The position numbers and the translations under genes were made by a program. From contig NC_045150.1 in assembly GCF_008831285.2 (NCBI RefSeq), forward strand, positions 15,809,362 to 15,873,361: DNA of 64,000 nucleotides, in the 5' to 3' direction. Of this stretch, positions 49,116 to 59,565 are shown in pieces. Origin of the DNA: Nymphaea colorata (lineage: Eukaryota; Streptophyta; Magnoliopsida; Nymphaeales; Nymphaeaceae). How positions within the stretch are numbered: position 1 is the first letter of the stretch; every line of letters begins with the position of its first letter. The notes under the pieces were generated by a model, which worked only from the letters and a program-made list of their open reading frames with translations, made no database searches and was not told the DNA's origin.

Positions 49116-49657
49116 TTATGGTGGACGACAATTTATTTATAGCAACAAATTTCTAAATTTTAACCAGACAACTATCTAACATCTGGCAACATTGACTTTT
49201 CCTATATACACATTGAGACCACCTAATTAATAACAAAAATTTGTATCTAAACCTTGACTTGGATGTTCGTTTAGGGATTGTTTTGGGGTTTTAGAACATT
49301 ATGTGAGTGTTCCATTAACCTGCCTCAAAGTTTGGTTAGATTCATAGAACATTAGAACTAGATGTCAATGAATCTCCCCTAATCTTTGGGTCATATGCAT
49401 AGGACACTTTGAAAGTGTTCCATTTACCAAATGATTATGTTTTAGCTTGAACTTGGATTTGCACTCTATCATGTATTGATCCACAACATGTTCAACTTAG
49501 ACACTGTGCCTTAAAAGCAAAGAAATGAAGCTTTTACAAAAACAAGTTTTAGGGTTTGATGAAATCACAAAATTACACTTTCATTTAACTGCTTTTGTCT
49601 TTTTTTGTAATCGACAACAGTGGCATGTTTTTGTCATCCAGCAAAGCATGAACTTAT
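49115..49657 (-). repeat. 1.3-kb unit, copy 2, inner part
   Basis: Degenerate copy of about 47890-48155 in the same orientation: the blocks around 49115-49180, 49440-49560 and 49620-49657 align in order with 47895-47960, 48000-48120 and 48130-48155. About 175 bp at 49270-49445 has no counterpart and looks like a later MITE-type insertion. The segment ends with the 19-bp sequence CAGCAAAGCATGAACTTAT, which recurs at 62855. Confidence 0.78.
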
Positions 49658-49727
49658 ACCTTTAATGAAAAATAAAAAAGGAAACATGTTGATTATATCA
49701 AAGCAAAAAAAAAAATGATAGTTCGTC

Positions 49728-50126
49728 ATGGGTAGAGACACTATTGCCGATATAATAACTTATATAAGAAATGCTGACATGGATAAAAAAGGAACAGTTC
49801 GAATACCATCCACTAATATTACCGAAAACATTGTGAAAATACTTCTACGAGAGGGTTTTATCGAAAATGTTAGGAAGCACCGGGAAAACAACAAGGATTT
49901 CTTGGTTTTAACCCTACGACATAGAAGAAATAGGAAAAGAGCACATAGAAATATTTTAAAGCGTATCAGCAGACCAGGTCTGCGAATCTATTCCAACTCT
50001 CAACGAATTCCTAGGATTTCAGGCGGGATAGGGGTTGTAATTCTTTCTACTTCTAGGGGTATAATGACAGATTGAGAAGCTCGACTAGAAAGAATTGGAG
50101 GAGAAATTTTGTTTTATATATGGTGA
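49728..50126 (+). pseudogene. rps8: Plastid ribosomal protein S8, nuclear pseudogene
   Basis: The frame begins with [11 protein letters not shown], the normal start of plastid uS8, a small-subunit protein that binds the central domain of 16S rRNA. The alignable frame is 133 codons including the stop, the usual plastid length. Codon 116 is TGA (50073-50075) where plastid S8 has Arg; past it the frame continues with EARLERIGGEI to a normal stop at 50124-50126. Several other residues differ from the conserved plastid protein. It lies upstream of infA as in plastomes. In the nucleus it has no plastid promoter or translation system and no transit peptide, so it is taken to be non-functional. Confidence 0.95.
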
Positions 50127-50247
50127 GGTGATCCATCTGGTATACGAATTTGATACGTAACTTCCTATTTATGAAAAAGAGAGTAGAGGTGGGTTGTCTA
50201 ATGTCACTCCTCCTACATTAGTTAATACTTCAAGGAGGTTACCTAGA

Positions 50248-50481
50248 ATGAAAGAACAAAAATTGATCCATGAAGGTTTAATTACTGAATCACTTCCCAA
50301 TGGCATGTTCTGGGTTCGCTTAGATAACGAAGACCTGGTTCTAGGTTATGTTTCAGGGCGGATACGACGTAGTTTTATACGAATACTACCAGGAGATAGA
50401 GTAAAAATAGAAGTCAGCCGTTATGATTCAACAAGGGGACGTATAATTTATAGACTTCGCAATAAAGATTCAAACGATTAG
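50248..50481 (+). pseudogene. infA: Plastid translation initiation factor IF-1, nuclear copy
   Basis: A 77-residue frame starting [15 protein letters not shown] and ending RLRNKDSND, full length for plastid IF-1, an OB-fold protein that binds the ribosomal A site. The frame is open upstream to 50194, but the conserved ATG at 50248 is the family start. One change stands out: Trp where the conserved Arg of the GMFRVRLDN region is expected, a CGG-to-TGG transition. The frame is intact, yet it lies inside a plastid fragment without transit peptide or nuclear promoter, so it is most likely a dead passenger. infA is known to have moved functionally to the nucleus in some plants, but nothing here suggests that. 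Confidence 0.93.
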
Positions 50482-50597
50482 GTATTTAAATTTTCATGGG
50501 GATAAATTTTAAGGCTCAAACACTAACTTAAGGTGAATTAAAGAAAAGAGACTTATTTTCTTTCAAAGAGTAGATTCGGAATTAAGGAACAACAAAT

Positions 50598-50711
50598 ATG
50601 AAAATAAGAGCTTCTGTTCGTAAGATTTGTGAAAAATGTCGACTGATCCGTAGGCGAGGACGAATTATAGTAATTTGTTCTAATCCAAAACATAAACAGA
50701 GACAGGGATAA
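50598..50711 (+). pseudogene. rpl36: Plastid ribosomal protein L36, intact nuclear copy
   Basis: A 37-codon frame plus stop that reads [17 protein letters not shown] at the start and ends HKQRQG, the standard plastid bL36. The zinc-ribbon ligands (Cys, Cys, Cys, His) are all present and I see no damaging change, so either the transfer is fairly recent or the target is too small to have been hit. It sits between infA and rps11 as in plastomes. No nuclear expression signals are visible, so it is classed as a non-functional NUPT copy. Confidence 0.93.
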
Positions 50712-50841
50712 TATTTGTAAAAAAAAAAAGAACTTCACTTTCTAAGAGACCTAATGTACAAATAAATAAAGAATTTGTTTTCACATGAAATGGATATATC
50801 CGTATATCTCTGACTCATATTTGTGAGATGGCAAATAGAAT

Positions 50842-50958
50842 ATGACAAAACCTATACCAAGAATTGGTTCACGTAGAAATAGCCGTATTAGTTCACGTAA
50901 GAGTGGGTGTAGAACACCAATCGGAGTTATTCATGTTCAAGCGAGTTTCAACAATACT
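50842..50958 (+). pseudogene. rps11: Plastid ribosomal protein S11, 5' fragment fused to RT
   Basis: The first 39 codons are recognisably plastid uS11 ([10 protein letters not shown] near the start, [12 protein letters not shown] at the end). Plastid S11 is about 130-140 residues, so about 100 are missing. At about 50959 the sequence switches without a frame break into a Ty3/gypsy reverse transcriptase, giving a 238-codon chimeric frame (50842-51558). Changes such as Cys in place of Arg fit C-to-T decay. The fusion is almost certainly accidental. Confidence 0.92.
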
Positions 50959-53900
50959 ATGTTGGTCGAACATCGTTTGCCCTTAAATCCTAACTACAAG
51001 CCGATTAAGCAAAAATTGCGCAAGCTTGACCCTAGACTAGAAGGCCATGTAAAAGAAGGACTAGAGGACTTGCTAAAGGCAAAATTCATTCGTGCCATTG
51101 ATTACCCCGAATGGTTGGCGAACATTGTGGTGGTCCCTAAGAAAAATGGTAAAGTCAGGTTGTGCATTGACTTTCGAGACTTGAACAAAGCCACACCGAA
51201 GGATGATTATCCTCTTCCAAACATTGATCTGTTGGTAGACAGTACTACAGGTCATGCAATGTTTTCTTTCATAGATGGATATTTGGGATATAATCAGATC
51301 AAATTAGCAGTCAAAGATCAACCTAAGACCGCTTTTACTACACCCAGGGGCACTTTTTGTTACACGGTAATGCCATTTGGGTTGAAGAATGCTGGGGCAA
51401 CCTATCAAAGAGCCATGGCCGCCATCTTCCATGACCAGATGCATAAAATCATGGATGCATATATCGATGACATATTGATCAAATTCAAGACAAGAGAAAT
51501 CATATTGAAACTCTTGCCCAAGTATTCGAGAGGCTTTTATAGTACAAGCTTCGCCTGAATCCTCAAAAAATGTGTGTTTGGGGTTGAGTCAGGCAAACTG
51601 TTGGGTTTCATGGTCAGTAAGAAGGGAATTGAAATGGATCTTACCAAAGCTAAGGCAATAATCGATATGCCACCACCTACCAATATCAAGGAGTTGCGAA
51701 GCTTGCAAGGACGAACCCAATCCATCAGACGATTCATTTCCAATCTGGCCATGAGATGCGAGCCATTCAACCAGCTGCTGAAAAAAAGGTGTCAAGTTTG
51801 AATGAGGTTTTGAATGCCAACTGTCATTTGAAATGATCAAGAAATACCTTCTAAATCCACCAATTCTAAAACCACCAACGTTCGGTAGACCATTGCTGCT
51901 TTACATCACAGTGAATGAGTCAGCATGTGGCGGCTTTTTGGCACAATATGAGGAAGAAAATCGCATCGAACATGCAATCTATTACATTAGCAAGACTTTT
52001 GTTCAGTACAAAAAGAAGTACTCTTCAATAGAGAAAACTTGTTTGGCATTGGTTTGGATGTGTCAGAAGTTGAGACATTATTCATTAGCTTGTGAGGTCA
52101 AGATACTCTCCAAACTAAATTCTCTCAAGTACATCTTGGAACAACCATTCCTTAACGGGCGTATCTCCAAATGGCAAGTTCTGTTGATGCAATATGATCT
52201 TGAATATGTGTCTCAAAAGTCAATCAAAGGACAAGCAATTGCGGATCGGTTAGCAAACTTCCCTCAGTACGAAGAAATGAAAACAAATGATGAGTTTCCA
52301 GATGAACATGTACTAAGATTGGAAACGGTTCTGACATGGAAGATGTATTTTGATGGGTCCAGAAATGTGATGGGAGCAGGCATAGGCATCTTACTCATCA
52401 CTCCAGAAAGCGAAATGATCCCGTACTCTTTGAAACTTGATTTTTCATGTACCCATAACATGGTTGAATATGAAGCCCTCATACAAGGACTTCGTTCTTT
52501 ATTGAGTTTTCAAGTGAAAAGAGTGCATGCCTTCAGCAACTCTCAGCTTATTATAAACCAAGTGAATGGAGAATGGCAAGTCAAAGATAAAAAGTTGGTG
52601 CCATATCATGAAATTGCTACCTCCTTAATCTGTCAATTCGAAGAAGTACAATTGGCTCATGTAAAGAGAGAAGGTAACCCTATTGCGGATGGCCTCGCAA
52701 GGTTAGGATCGATCATCACTTTTCGAACCAATGAAGCAATCCGTTCTTTTGAGATCGGAAGATTAGAACACCCTACTTTTGAAACGATGGCGCATGTTCA
52801 TCATATCCAAGGGGGGAATACGCCTTGGTACCATGACATCAAAAGGTACATTGAAAGCAGAGAATTCCCGGCTGAAATGCCTAAAAATGAACAAAAAACA
52901 ATACAACGTTTGTCAACGAGGTACTTTATCTTAGCAGGGGTATTATACAGACGTGGATTTAGCACTGAATACTCTCGGTGCCTTGACGATGATGAGGCAA
53001 AGGAAGTAATCGAAGAATCACATCGAGGAGATTGTGGACGCCATGTTGGTTACCAAACCCTCACCAAACAAATAATTCGAGCAGGGTATTATTGGCCTAC
53101 CATGCAAAAAGATTGTCACCAATTTGTCAAAAGATGCAAAGAATGCCAACTGCATGCTCCAGTGATTCATGCCCCAGCCTCTCACTTGCATTCTGTGACA
53201 TCTCCTTGGCCATTTTCAGTGTGGGCCTTTGGCATAGTCGGACCGATATCCCCTGCAGCTTCTAATGGCCATAAGTATTTTGTTGCTGCAACGGATTATT
53301 TTACCAAGTGCGTAGAAGTCGTCACACTCAGAATAGTGGAAGGACGTCATGTAGTGTCTTTCATTCACAAAAATCTTCTTTGCAGATTTAGAGTCCTTCA
53401 TGATATAGTATCAGACAACGGAACTCATTTCAAGAATGAAAAGATGATGCAATTGTGCAGCAAGTACCACATCACGCATCATTTTTCAGCTCCTTATTAT
53501 CCCCAAGGCAATGGACAAGCAGAGGCTACCAACAAGATCCTGATCCGCATCTTGGAACGGACAGTAGAAACTGAAAGAGATTGGCATGAAAAGATGCACA
53601 ACACTCTATTGGCATATCGCACCACTATGAGAACTCCAACAAATGCCACTCCAACAGATCTAGACTATGGAACAGAAGTGGTTCTACCATTACATGTGTT
53701 GAAACCTGCTTTGAAGTTCGCTTCTCTCATAGAGCTCCCTCTTACTCAATATCAGCAGAAAAGGCTAATGCAGCTCGATTTGCTAGATAAAAAGAGGCTA
53801 AAAGCGGCTGAACATGCTGATGCTTATCGCCAAAGGGTAGCCAGACAATTTGTCAAGTCAGTTATCGAGAGACAGTTCAAAGTGAATGATTCGGTCCTAC

Positions 53901-54162
53901 GATCTGCAGTGTACCTGATAGGGCGACCACGAGGCAAGTGGCAACAAATTGGGAAGGCCCATATGTCATTAAGGAAGCTTTGCCCCACAATTCATACCGA
54001 CTAATTGATGCTGATGGGGTGGAACTTGCCGATCCTATTAATGCCCTTCACCTCAAGAAATTTTATGTCTACTTCTCTTGTATTCATTTTCCAACCAATG
54101 TCAAACATTTGTGTTTCCACATCGACTATTCAATCTTGATTCTTCCCAGTCGTAAAACATGA
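50959..54162 (+). pseudogene. pol: Ty3/gypsy (Tat-type) pol: RT, RNase H, second RNase H, integrase
   Basis: The order RT ([30 protein letters not shown] at 51460-51471), RNase H (51.9-52.3 kb), a second RNase H-like domain (MYFDGS near 52.34 kb, EYEALI near 52.47 kb) and integrase (His/Cys finger near 53.0 kb, core 53.2-53.6 kb) is typical of the plant Tat lineage, in which a second RNase H is established. gag, protease and the 5' LTR are missing; the left end is the plastid fusion. The pol is dead: frame breaks near 51497, 51566, 51785 and 53940, and in-frame stops near 51530 and 51810. The integrase core has Gly (53231-53233) where the first catalytic Asp of the DD35E triad belongs; the second Asp (53414) and the Glu (53522) are present with 35 residues between them. 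The second RNase H reads FSNS where FGDS-like sequence is usual. Confidence 0.95.
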
Positions 54163-54195
54163 CAATTACATTGGAGTATTTTTTTTTTATTATTA

Positions 54196-54470
54196 TCGCT
54201 CAGGGCTTGAGAGCAACCCGTGCAGGTAAAAGGTTAAACCTGCAACATGAGGGCAACCCATGCAGGCAAAGGGGTTAAACCTGTGCTACAAGCCAGAGCA
54301 ACCCACATAGTTAAAGGGTTCAACTTGTGATGCAAGTCAAGGCAACCTATTCAGGGGGGTTAAACCTGAATTTGAAATCGGCAAACCCATGTAGGTAAGG
54401 GGTTAAACCTGCAATTTAAGCTCAAATAACCCATTCAGGTAAGGGGTAATGCCTGAAACATCTCTATGAA
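54196..54470 (+). repeat. Degenerate 44-bp tandem array downstream of pol
   Basis: About six imperfect copies of a 40-47 bp unit, each with a core like AACCCATGCAGGTAAAGG followed by GTTAAACCTG; the AGGT and ACCT parts can pair. It lies between the end of pol and the polypurine tract. Tandem repeats in the 3' untranslated region are known in Tat-lineage elements. It has no CRISPR-like spacer structure. Confidence 0.85.
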
Positions 54471-54540
54471 AATGTCTTGTTTGAAAAATTTGTGGCGTTT
54501 ATCTTTGTAACTAAGCATGGCTAACACCGGCTTATTAACA

Positions 54541-54552
54541 AAGAGGGGCATC
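54541..54552 (+). promoter_or_regulatory. Polypurine tract next to the 3' LTR
   Basis: The purine run AAGAGGGG, followed by CATC, directly precedes TGTAATCACC, the likely LTR start. This is the expected place for plus-strand priming in an LTR retrotransposon. Confidence 0.65.
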
Positions 54553-54631
54553 TGTAATCACCCTAAATTTTTCTAAAGGACTATGATGTTTTATCCAAGT
54601 GCGAAATTCAAATTTAGGCACAAGATTCAAA

Positions 54632-54755
54632 TCCAAAATACAACTCTTAGATCCAAATTAAATCCAAAATACAACTTTCAGATCCAAATTAAATCCAAAA
54701 TACTATTTTCAGATCCAAATTAAATCCAAAATACTACTTTCAGATCCAAAACCCA
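54632..54755 (+). repeat. 31-bp tandem repeat in the LTR, 4 copies
   Basis: Four nearly identical 31-bp units, each with TCCAAAATAC, a short variable CAACTTTCAG-like part and ATCCAAATTAAA. The last unit drifts into AGATCCAAAACCC. Confidence 0.85.
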
Positions 54756-54798
54756 AGTTCAGATCCAAATCGATCATTTAAGACCAATTTACCATTCT

Positions 54799-55003
54799 TT
54801 TTGACCAAAAAGCATCCTTTTAGAGGATAACTTTAGTCTTTTTGGGTAGACAAGACTCATTTGCCCTTCCTTTTGACAAAAAAACCTCCTTTTAGAAGTT
54901 AATTTTAGTCTTTTTGGGTGGACAAGAACCATTTGTCCTTCATTTTGACCAAAAAATCTCCTTTTGGAGGGTGATTTTAGTCTTTTTAGGTCAAAAAATT
55001 CAA
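54799..55003. repeat. About 84-bp tandem repeat in the LTR, 2.5 copies
   Basis: Units share the TTGACCAAAAA-like start, CTCCTTTTAGA, TTTTAGTCTTTTTGGGT and GACAAGA blocks. On the minus strand the period keeps frame and creates a repetitive lysine/arginine-rich 141-codon open frame (54789-55214), which I regard as a by-product. Confidence 0.8.
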
Positions 55004-55029
55004 ATTTTGGGTTTTGGCTCCAAAATCCT

Positions 55030-55040
55030 CTACAAATAGC
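55030..55040 (+). promoter_or_regulatory. TATA-like element in the LTR
   Basis: CTACAAATAGC is followed by a C-rich stretch and a short leader, the usual look of a plant LTR promoter. Function is inferred only. Confidence 0.35.
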
Positions 55041-55310
55041 CCCCATATCCCCCTCCTGGGCAAGATTGGTCATTGGGAGAAACTCTAGTGTATTCTCACT
55101 TGAAGACTTAGAGTTTCTCTTGAGCTCTCTCTCTCTCCTTCTTCCTCTCTCCGTTTCCCTCTCCAACTTGGAGCAAACTACAACCCTCTTGGACGCATCA
55201 TCTTGGAGCTTCACTCAAAGGGGATTTTCAAGTGAAGGTGTTTATCTTCCTTAGGTCATCTCTCATTAGAGGTATGTAATCATCATCCCTCTCATTTGTT
55301 TTTTTTTCTT

Positions 55311-56215
55311 ATCTTCATCTCCCCATGGCCAAAGGAGATAGCACTCAACCTCTTTTTAGAGACAAGAGGCTATGCTCAAGTGCACTGGGATCATGAGAAG
55401 ATGAGATGATATTTTATTTTATGATTAAATCATGCTTCTTTCAATTATCCTTATTGTTGTTATTTTTCATTAACATGTTCTTATTATTATGCTATTCCTT
55501 TTTCTTGAACATAGTCTTGTTGATTGTTTTCATTTTTTCTTCTCATCTTCATCTCCCCATGGCCAAAGGAGATAGCACTCAACCTCTTTTTAGAGACAAG
55601 AGGCTATGCTCAAGTGCACCGGGAGCATGAGAAGATGAGATGATATTTTATTTTATGCTTAAATCATGCTCTTTTCAAGTATTTTTGTTGTTGTTCTTCT
55701 TTTCTTCATGAATATATTCTTGTTGTTATTATTATTTCTTTTCTTCAATATAGACTTGTTCTTGTTATTTTCTTTTCTCATCTTCATCTTCCTATGGCCA
55801 AAGGAGATAACACTCAATCTCTTTTTAGAGACAAGAGGCTATGCTCAAGTGCATTGGGAGCATGAAAAGATAAGAGAATCTTTTATTTCATGATTGAATC
55901 ACGCTCTCCTTTATTAAATATAGTATTGTTTTTCTTTCTACATTTTCTCCTCATCTTCATCTCCCCATGGCTAAAGGAGGTAGCACTCTATACTCAAGTA
56001 CACCGGGAGCATGAAAAGATGAGTTGATCTTTCATTTTAATGATGTTCTTTCTTTTCATGAATACATTCTTGTTGTTCTTTTGCTTCCTCTTATTTTTCT
56101 CTATTTCTTATTTCCCCATGGCCAAAGAAGGTAGCTCTCAATCTCTATTTTAGAGTCAAGAGGCTATACTCAAGTGCACCGGGAACATGAGAATATGAGG
56201 TCACATATCATTTCA
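55311..56215 (+). repeat. About 235-bp tandem repeat in the LTR, 5 copies
   Basis: A conserved core of about 95 bp (ATCTTCATCTCCCCATGGCC, GAGACAAGAGGCTATGCTCA, CACCGGGAGCATGA blocks) begins near 55311, 55545, 55780, 55953 and 56104. The first three are 234-235 bp apart; the last two intervals are shorter (about 173 and 151 bp) through loss in the T-rich spacer. Divergence rises toward the right. Confidence 0.85.
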
Positions 56216-57050
56216 TAGTTACATCATGTTGTCCCTTCTAATTGAACCTTGCACTTTCCATATTTCACTTTCTCTCTTTCCTTCCTTGAATGTTGTCTAT
56301 ATATTATCCATGCATAGTTGCTTGGCTTGCTACTTATATGTGAATGTATGATGAGAATGAGAGTGTGGTTTGGGGACTCTTTATTTTATATTAATTTTTG
56401 AGGTTGGGACTTGTCCAACCCGGGATATACCCTCACGAAAATGTACATGTTAATATGCATTTGCATGTCATTTTGCGCTAATTTCCTTCTTAATCATCCC
56501 ATTAAGAACCCTAACGAGTGTCTCGTTATGTTGCTTGTTTTCTTCCATACCCCACGGTGGAAGAAATATATCCCTTACAACAAACTAAATAATAACATTC
56601 TATGCTTATATAAATCTTATTTTCCAAAACATTTTCAAAAGGAACCTTCTAACATGGCCTTAGAGACTTAGCTTAAACTCTTGCTTAAAATCTTATTCTC
56701 TATGCTTTCACTTTTCACTTTATAAATTTTCATATGTGCATGAATACGTATGTACATGTGCTCCATTTCCTCTCTTTCTCCTCTTTTCAAGACAAATATC
56801 TTCTCTTATAAAATTTTTCATACCCATATATACGTATGATATTTTTCTTTTCCTCTAAAATCTCTTTTTTTCTTCAAATCAATACATCTTTTTCTTTTAA
56901 GCTTTCATATATGTGTATATGTTATGGTATGTACACATGTATGCATGTCTTTCTCTATCTCTCTCTTTCTTTCATAAGAGTGCTTTTATCTCTTGTATTC
57001 TTCTTAACATTCTCCTCTCATGAACTTTCTATTTACCAACTTCATTAAGA

Positions 57051-57599
57051 CCACAAACCAAGTAATGACTCAATGTTGGAATCATGCTTGACGGTCTACA
57101 ATCCCAATCCATTTTCAAAAACTTTTTCTTCATATATATGATATCTACAAAAACAAAAATCTTAGATGTATGTTGTGGTATGAATGACTTTAGATGAATG
57201 TTGTGGTAGGAATGTTTTACATTCTTTCCATCATATAAAGTAAATGCATCCATGCATTCTCACCCACTTTATTTCACTTATGATCACAAGCACCTCTCCA
57301 AAAGAACTTAAGCAAGAAGGGATGGAGCTCTAGATAGGTGGTAATCAAATTAGAGCAAAATATCAAACCTACTTAAAGTCTTAAGAGAACACTAAAGTAA
57401 TTTCAAAATGATTTCACAAGATTCTCAAATGATATTTACTAGTTCCACTTTTTCCTCAAAACATTTCACATTTTCAAGCAACTCTTCAAGAACCTTTTCA
57501 AAAGTTTGAAACTTCAAACTTTCAATAATTTCTACACCGCATATAGAATCAAAAAGATGTTTTAGTTAAAACAAAATGCATCAATGATAAACATAACCC
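57051..57599. other. Non-genic stretch after the LTR
   Basis: Contains a short imperfect duplication (TTAGATGTATGTTGTGGTA and TTAGATGAATGTTGTGGTA, 57163-57212). No gene recognised. Part may still belong to the LTR. Confidence 0.35.
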
Positions 57600-58625
57600 T
57601 TAGGTTGATTACCTCCGATAAAGGCGCCGGGAATGGTCGATCCTCGTACCGACGGGCGAGTCCCTTTCTTTCCTCTTTCAAAACAAAAACCTCATTTTTC
57701 TGGAGCACTCCAAAACCAACCAATATTTTGGGATGCAAACAGTAGCACAACAGGTCAGGCTGGGTTTCATGTATTGACCACGTCATCTTGAAGAATATTG
57801 TCCTGATGGTATTGAAGAGTGGTAATCCGGTGCCATTGTAGAGGCTAATTTGACCTGTTCTTGTCTTCCCCTCTTCCTCTTATGATTTTCATTTAAGAAA
57901 TTTGACATTTTCATGGAAACAACTCTCTCCCTCTCTCAATCGAAATACCCATACACTCTTATGATTTTCGTTGAAGAAAATTGGCATTTTGAAGGAAGCA
58001 AAACAATGCATGTTTGTTCTTGAGATCCAAATAAAAGTTTGAGTCTCTTACCTACAGGTTTCTTGGTGCAGCGAAGGGCATCATTAGCTTACTCAGTGCA
58101 TACACAAGGATCTTTCCTGCAGATATCGTGGTCTTTATTAAAGCGAGCAGTGACTGCAAAACAAGTCCAACCAATGAAGTAGTTGAACCTATCACTGCTC
58201 AAAAACCTTGAAGAACAAGAGAAGGAGGAGGAGAACAAGAAAGAAATCATGATGGCAAAGTTGGTGAAGATACCGACATGTGATAATAGCAATTGGAGAT
58301 ACAGATATGAAACAGAGTGAGCGGACAGATTATGGTACCTGCTAACTTCACCTTCAGCCCATCGATCCCGTTATGCATGGTTGCGGTAAGGAATTTAGGA
58401 CCCTTGTTCGAATATTTACGTAAAATCCTCCTTGCTAGCTGCTGCCTGTGCAACCACAGCGGTTCTATGTGAACACTTACGTAGACGTAGAGTTAAACCA
58501 AAACAGCTTTGCACACTAACTTGGTGAATGAAGTCAAGTGTACCACAAAAACTGCGGGCACTTGCATGTCGAGGGGCACTTGCCCGGAAGTTTGACATTG
58601 TCAAGGAGGCGAGCTATCCACAACA
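57600..58625 (-). other. Candidate spliced gene or gene relic with a transit-like N terminus
   Basis: On the minus strand a frame from the ATG at 58598 reads MSNFRASAPRHASARSFCGT and later RTAVVAQAAASKEDF: rich in Arg/Ser/Ala and poor in acids, like a plastid transit peptide. A donor (GTAAAT) follows near 58416. Farther on are an acceptor CTGCAG with KILVYALSKLMMPF and a donor near 58058, then a frame with KILVGFGVLQKNEVFV, ending PAPLSE before GTAATC near 57613. No domain is recognised and the splice chain is not proven. Confidence 0.3.
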
Positions 58626-59443
58626 GGACAAGTAAGCATGGCCGAGCCTCACTCCGTGAGATCATGCATGAATCTTTCTCTGTCACTTAAGGAATTAAGA
58701 AATAAAACACAAGAAACTTTCAGAGACATTACTTCAATTAATGAAGAATTGGTTATAATGAATGCCTTTTACTTAGAAGCTCTGAAGCCAATCAATAGTT
58801 AGGAGCATATGATCTTTAAATTTGGTTTTTCTAGCAACAGAGTTAAAGTATTTCTGACAGTGGATCAAAATCGTGTTACCTGAACATGATCCGGCAAAAT
58901 GCAAGGGCATCGATTGTGAATTAATTTCATATTCATTGGATCTATCTAAAGAACCGGAATACTTCATTCGATCAAACTAGATCAACAAGCGGGCCAGATT
59001 TGGGTGATTATTTTTTAGGATATCTCATGAGGGTGGATCTGAATAACCTATATGGCATTTTTTTCCCATTAACATTTGCTTCATCTCACACTAACAATTA
59101 CACGTCACAAATCACTTGGCTTCGCCACAGCTTGATGGGTTCTGTATATGAACGTTCCATAATCCGAATGGGTCGATGAAAACCTACATTAAGTTGATCA
59201 TATGTAGGAGTTTAATAGTGTTTTTATAACATGCAAAACTGAATGTCACTTATAGCATTAACATTTTATTGGCAGAAAAGTCTGCATTTTTCATAAAAGC
59301 AACTTCAATGAAACATGTTTTATATCAAAATATTTTTTGTAAAAAGTATATTTATCTTTTTATTTAAAATATTTTTTTATGAGAACTTAAGGAGTCTGGT
59401 TTTAATCCCTGACCTAATGGTCTGGGATCTGCCAATTACTCAA

Positions 59444-59444
<1 letters not shown>

Positions 59445-59513
<69 letters not shown>

Positions 59514-59514
59514 T

Positions 59515-59562
<48 letters not shown>
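59445..59562. repeat. (TC)n(TA)n microsatellite
   Basis: A TC run followed by two long TA runs. Creates repetitive Tyr-Ile frames on both strands that are not genes. Confidence 0.95.

Positions 59563-59565
<3 letters not shown>

Larger units (their letters stand above)
49658..50958 (+). other. Nuclear plastid DNA insertion (NUPT), rps8-infA-rpl36-rps11
   Basis: Four plastid ribosomal-protein operon genes stand in their normal order and on one strand, with plastid-like spacers. The unannotated 49658-49727 is probably the rpl14-rps8 spacer, so the plastid DNA may begin right at the 19-bp duplication; this is inferred. Several coding changes look like C-to-T transitions (rps8 CGA to TGA, infA CGG to TGG, rps11 CGT to TGT), the usual decay of methylated plastid DNA in the nucleus. 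Homology ends abruptly within rps11 near 50958, where retrotransposon sequence begins. Confidence 0.93.
54553..57050 (+). mobile_element. 3' LTR of the Tat-type element (right end unresolved)
   Basis: Begins TGTAATCACCCTAAAT after the polypurine tract. It contains three tandem-repeat families (54632-54755, 54799-55003, 55311-56215) and a TATA-like stretch (CTACAAATAG at 55030). No 5' LTR is in the window, so the end cannot be set by comparison; LTR-like T/C-rich sequence fades by about 57 kb. The related fragment at 24704 shares the start and the AGATCCAAA-type repeats. Long LTRs are usual in this lineage. Confidence 0.6.

Noticed and set aside
50194-50247. Upstream extension of the infA frame
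   Set aside because: No ATG in that stretch and the plastid family starts at the ATG at 50248.
54196-54470. Regularly spaced repeats that could suggest a CRISPR-like array
   Set aside because: The units are contiguous and degenerate without distinct spacers, lie in a plant retroelement between pol and the polypurine tract, and fit known Tat-element tandem repeats.
54789-55214. 141-codon minus-strand frame with repeated Lys/Arg-rich units
   Set aside because: Produced by the in-frame period of an 84-bp LTR repeat; no start context or domain.
57615-57665. GGCGCCGGGAATGG-type sequence as a retroelement primer-binding site
   Set aside because: It lies beyond the only LTR seen with no second internal region after it; it could equally be coding sequence on the minus strand.
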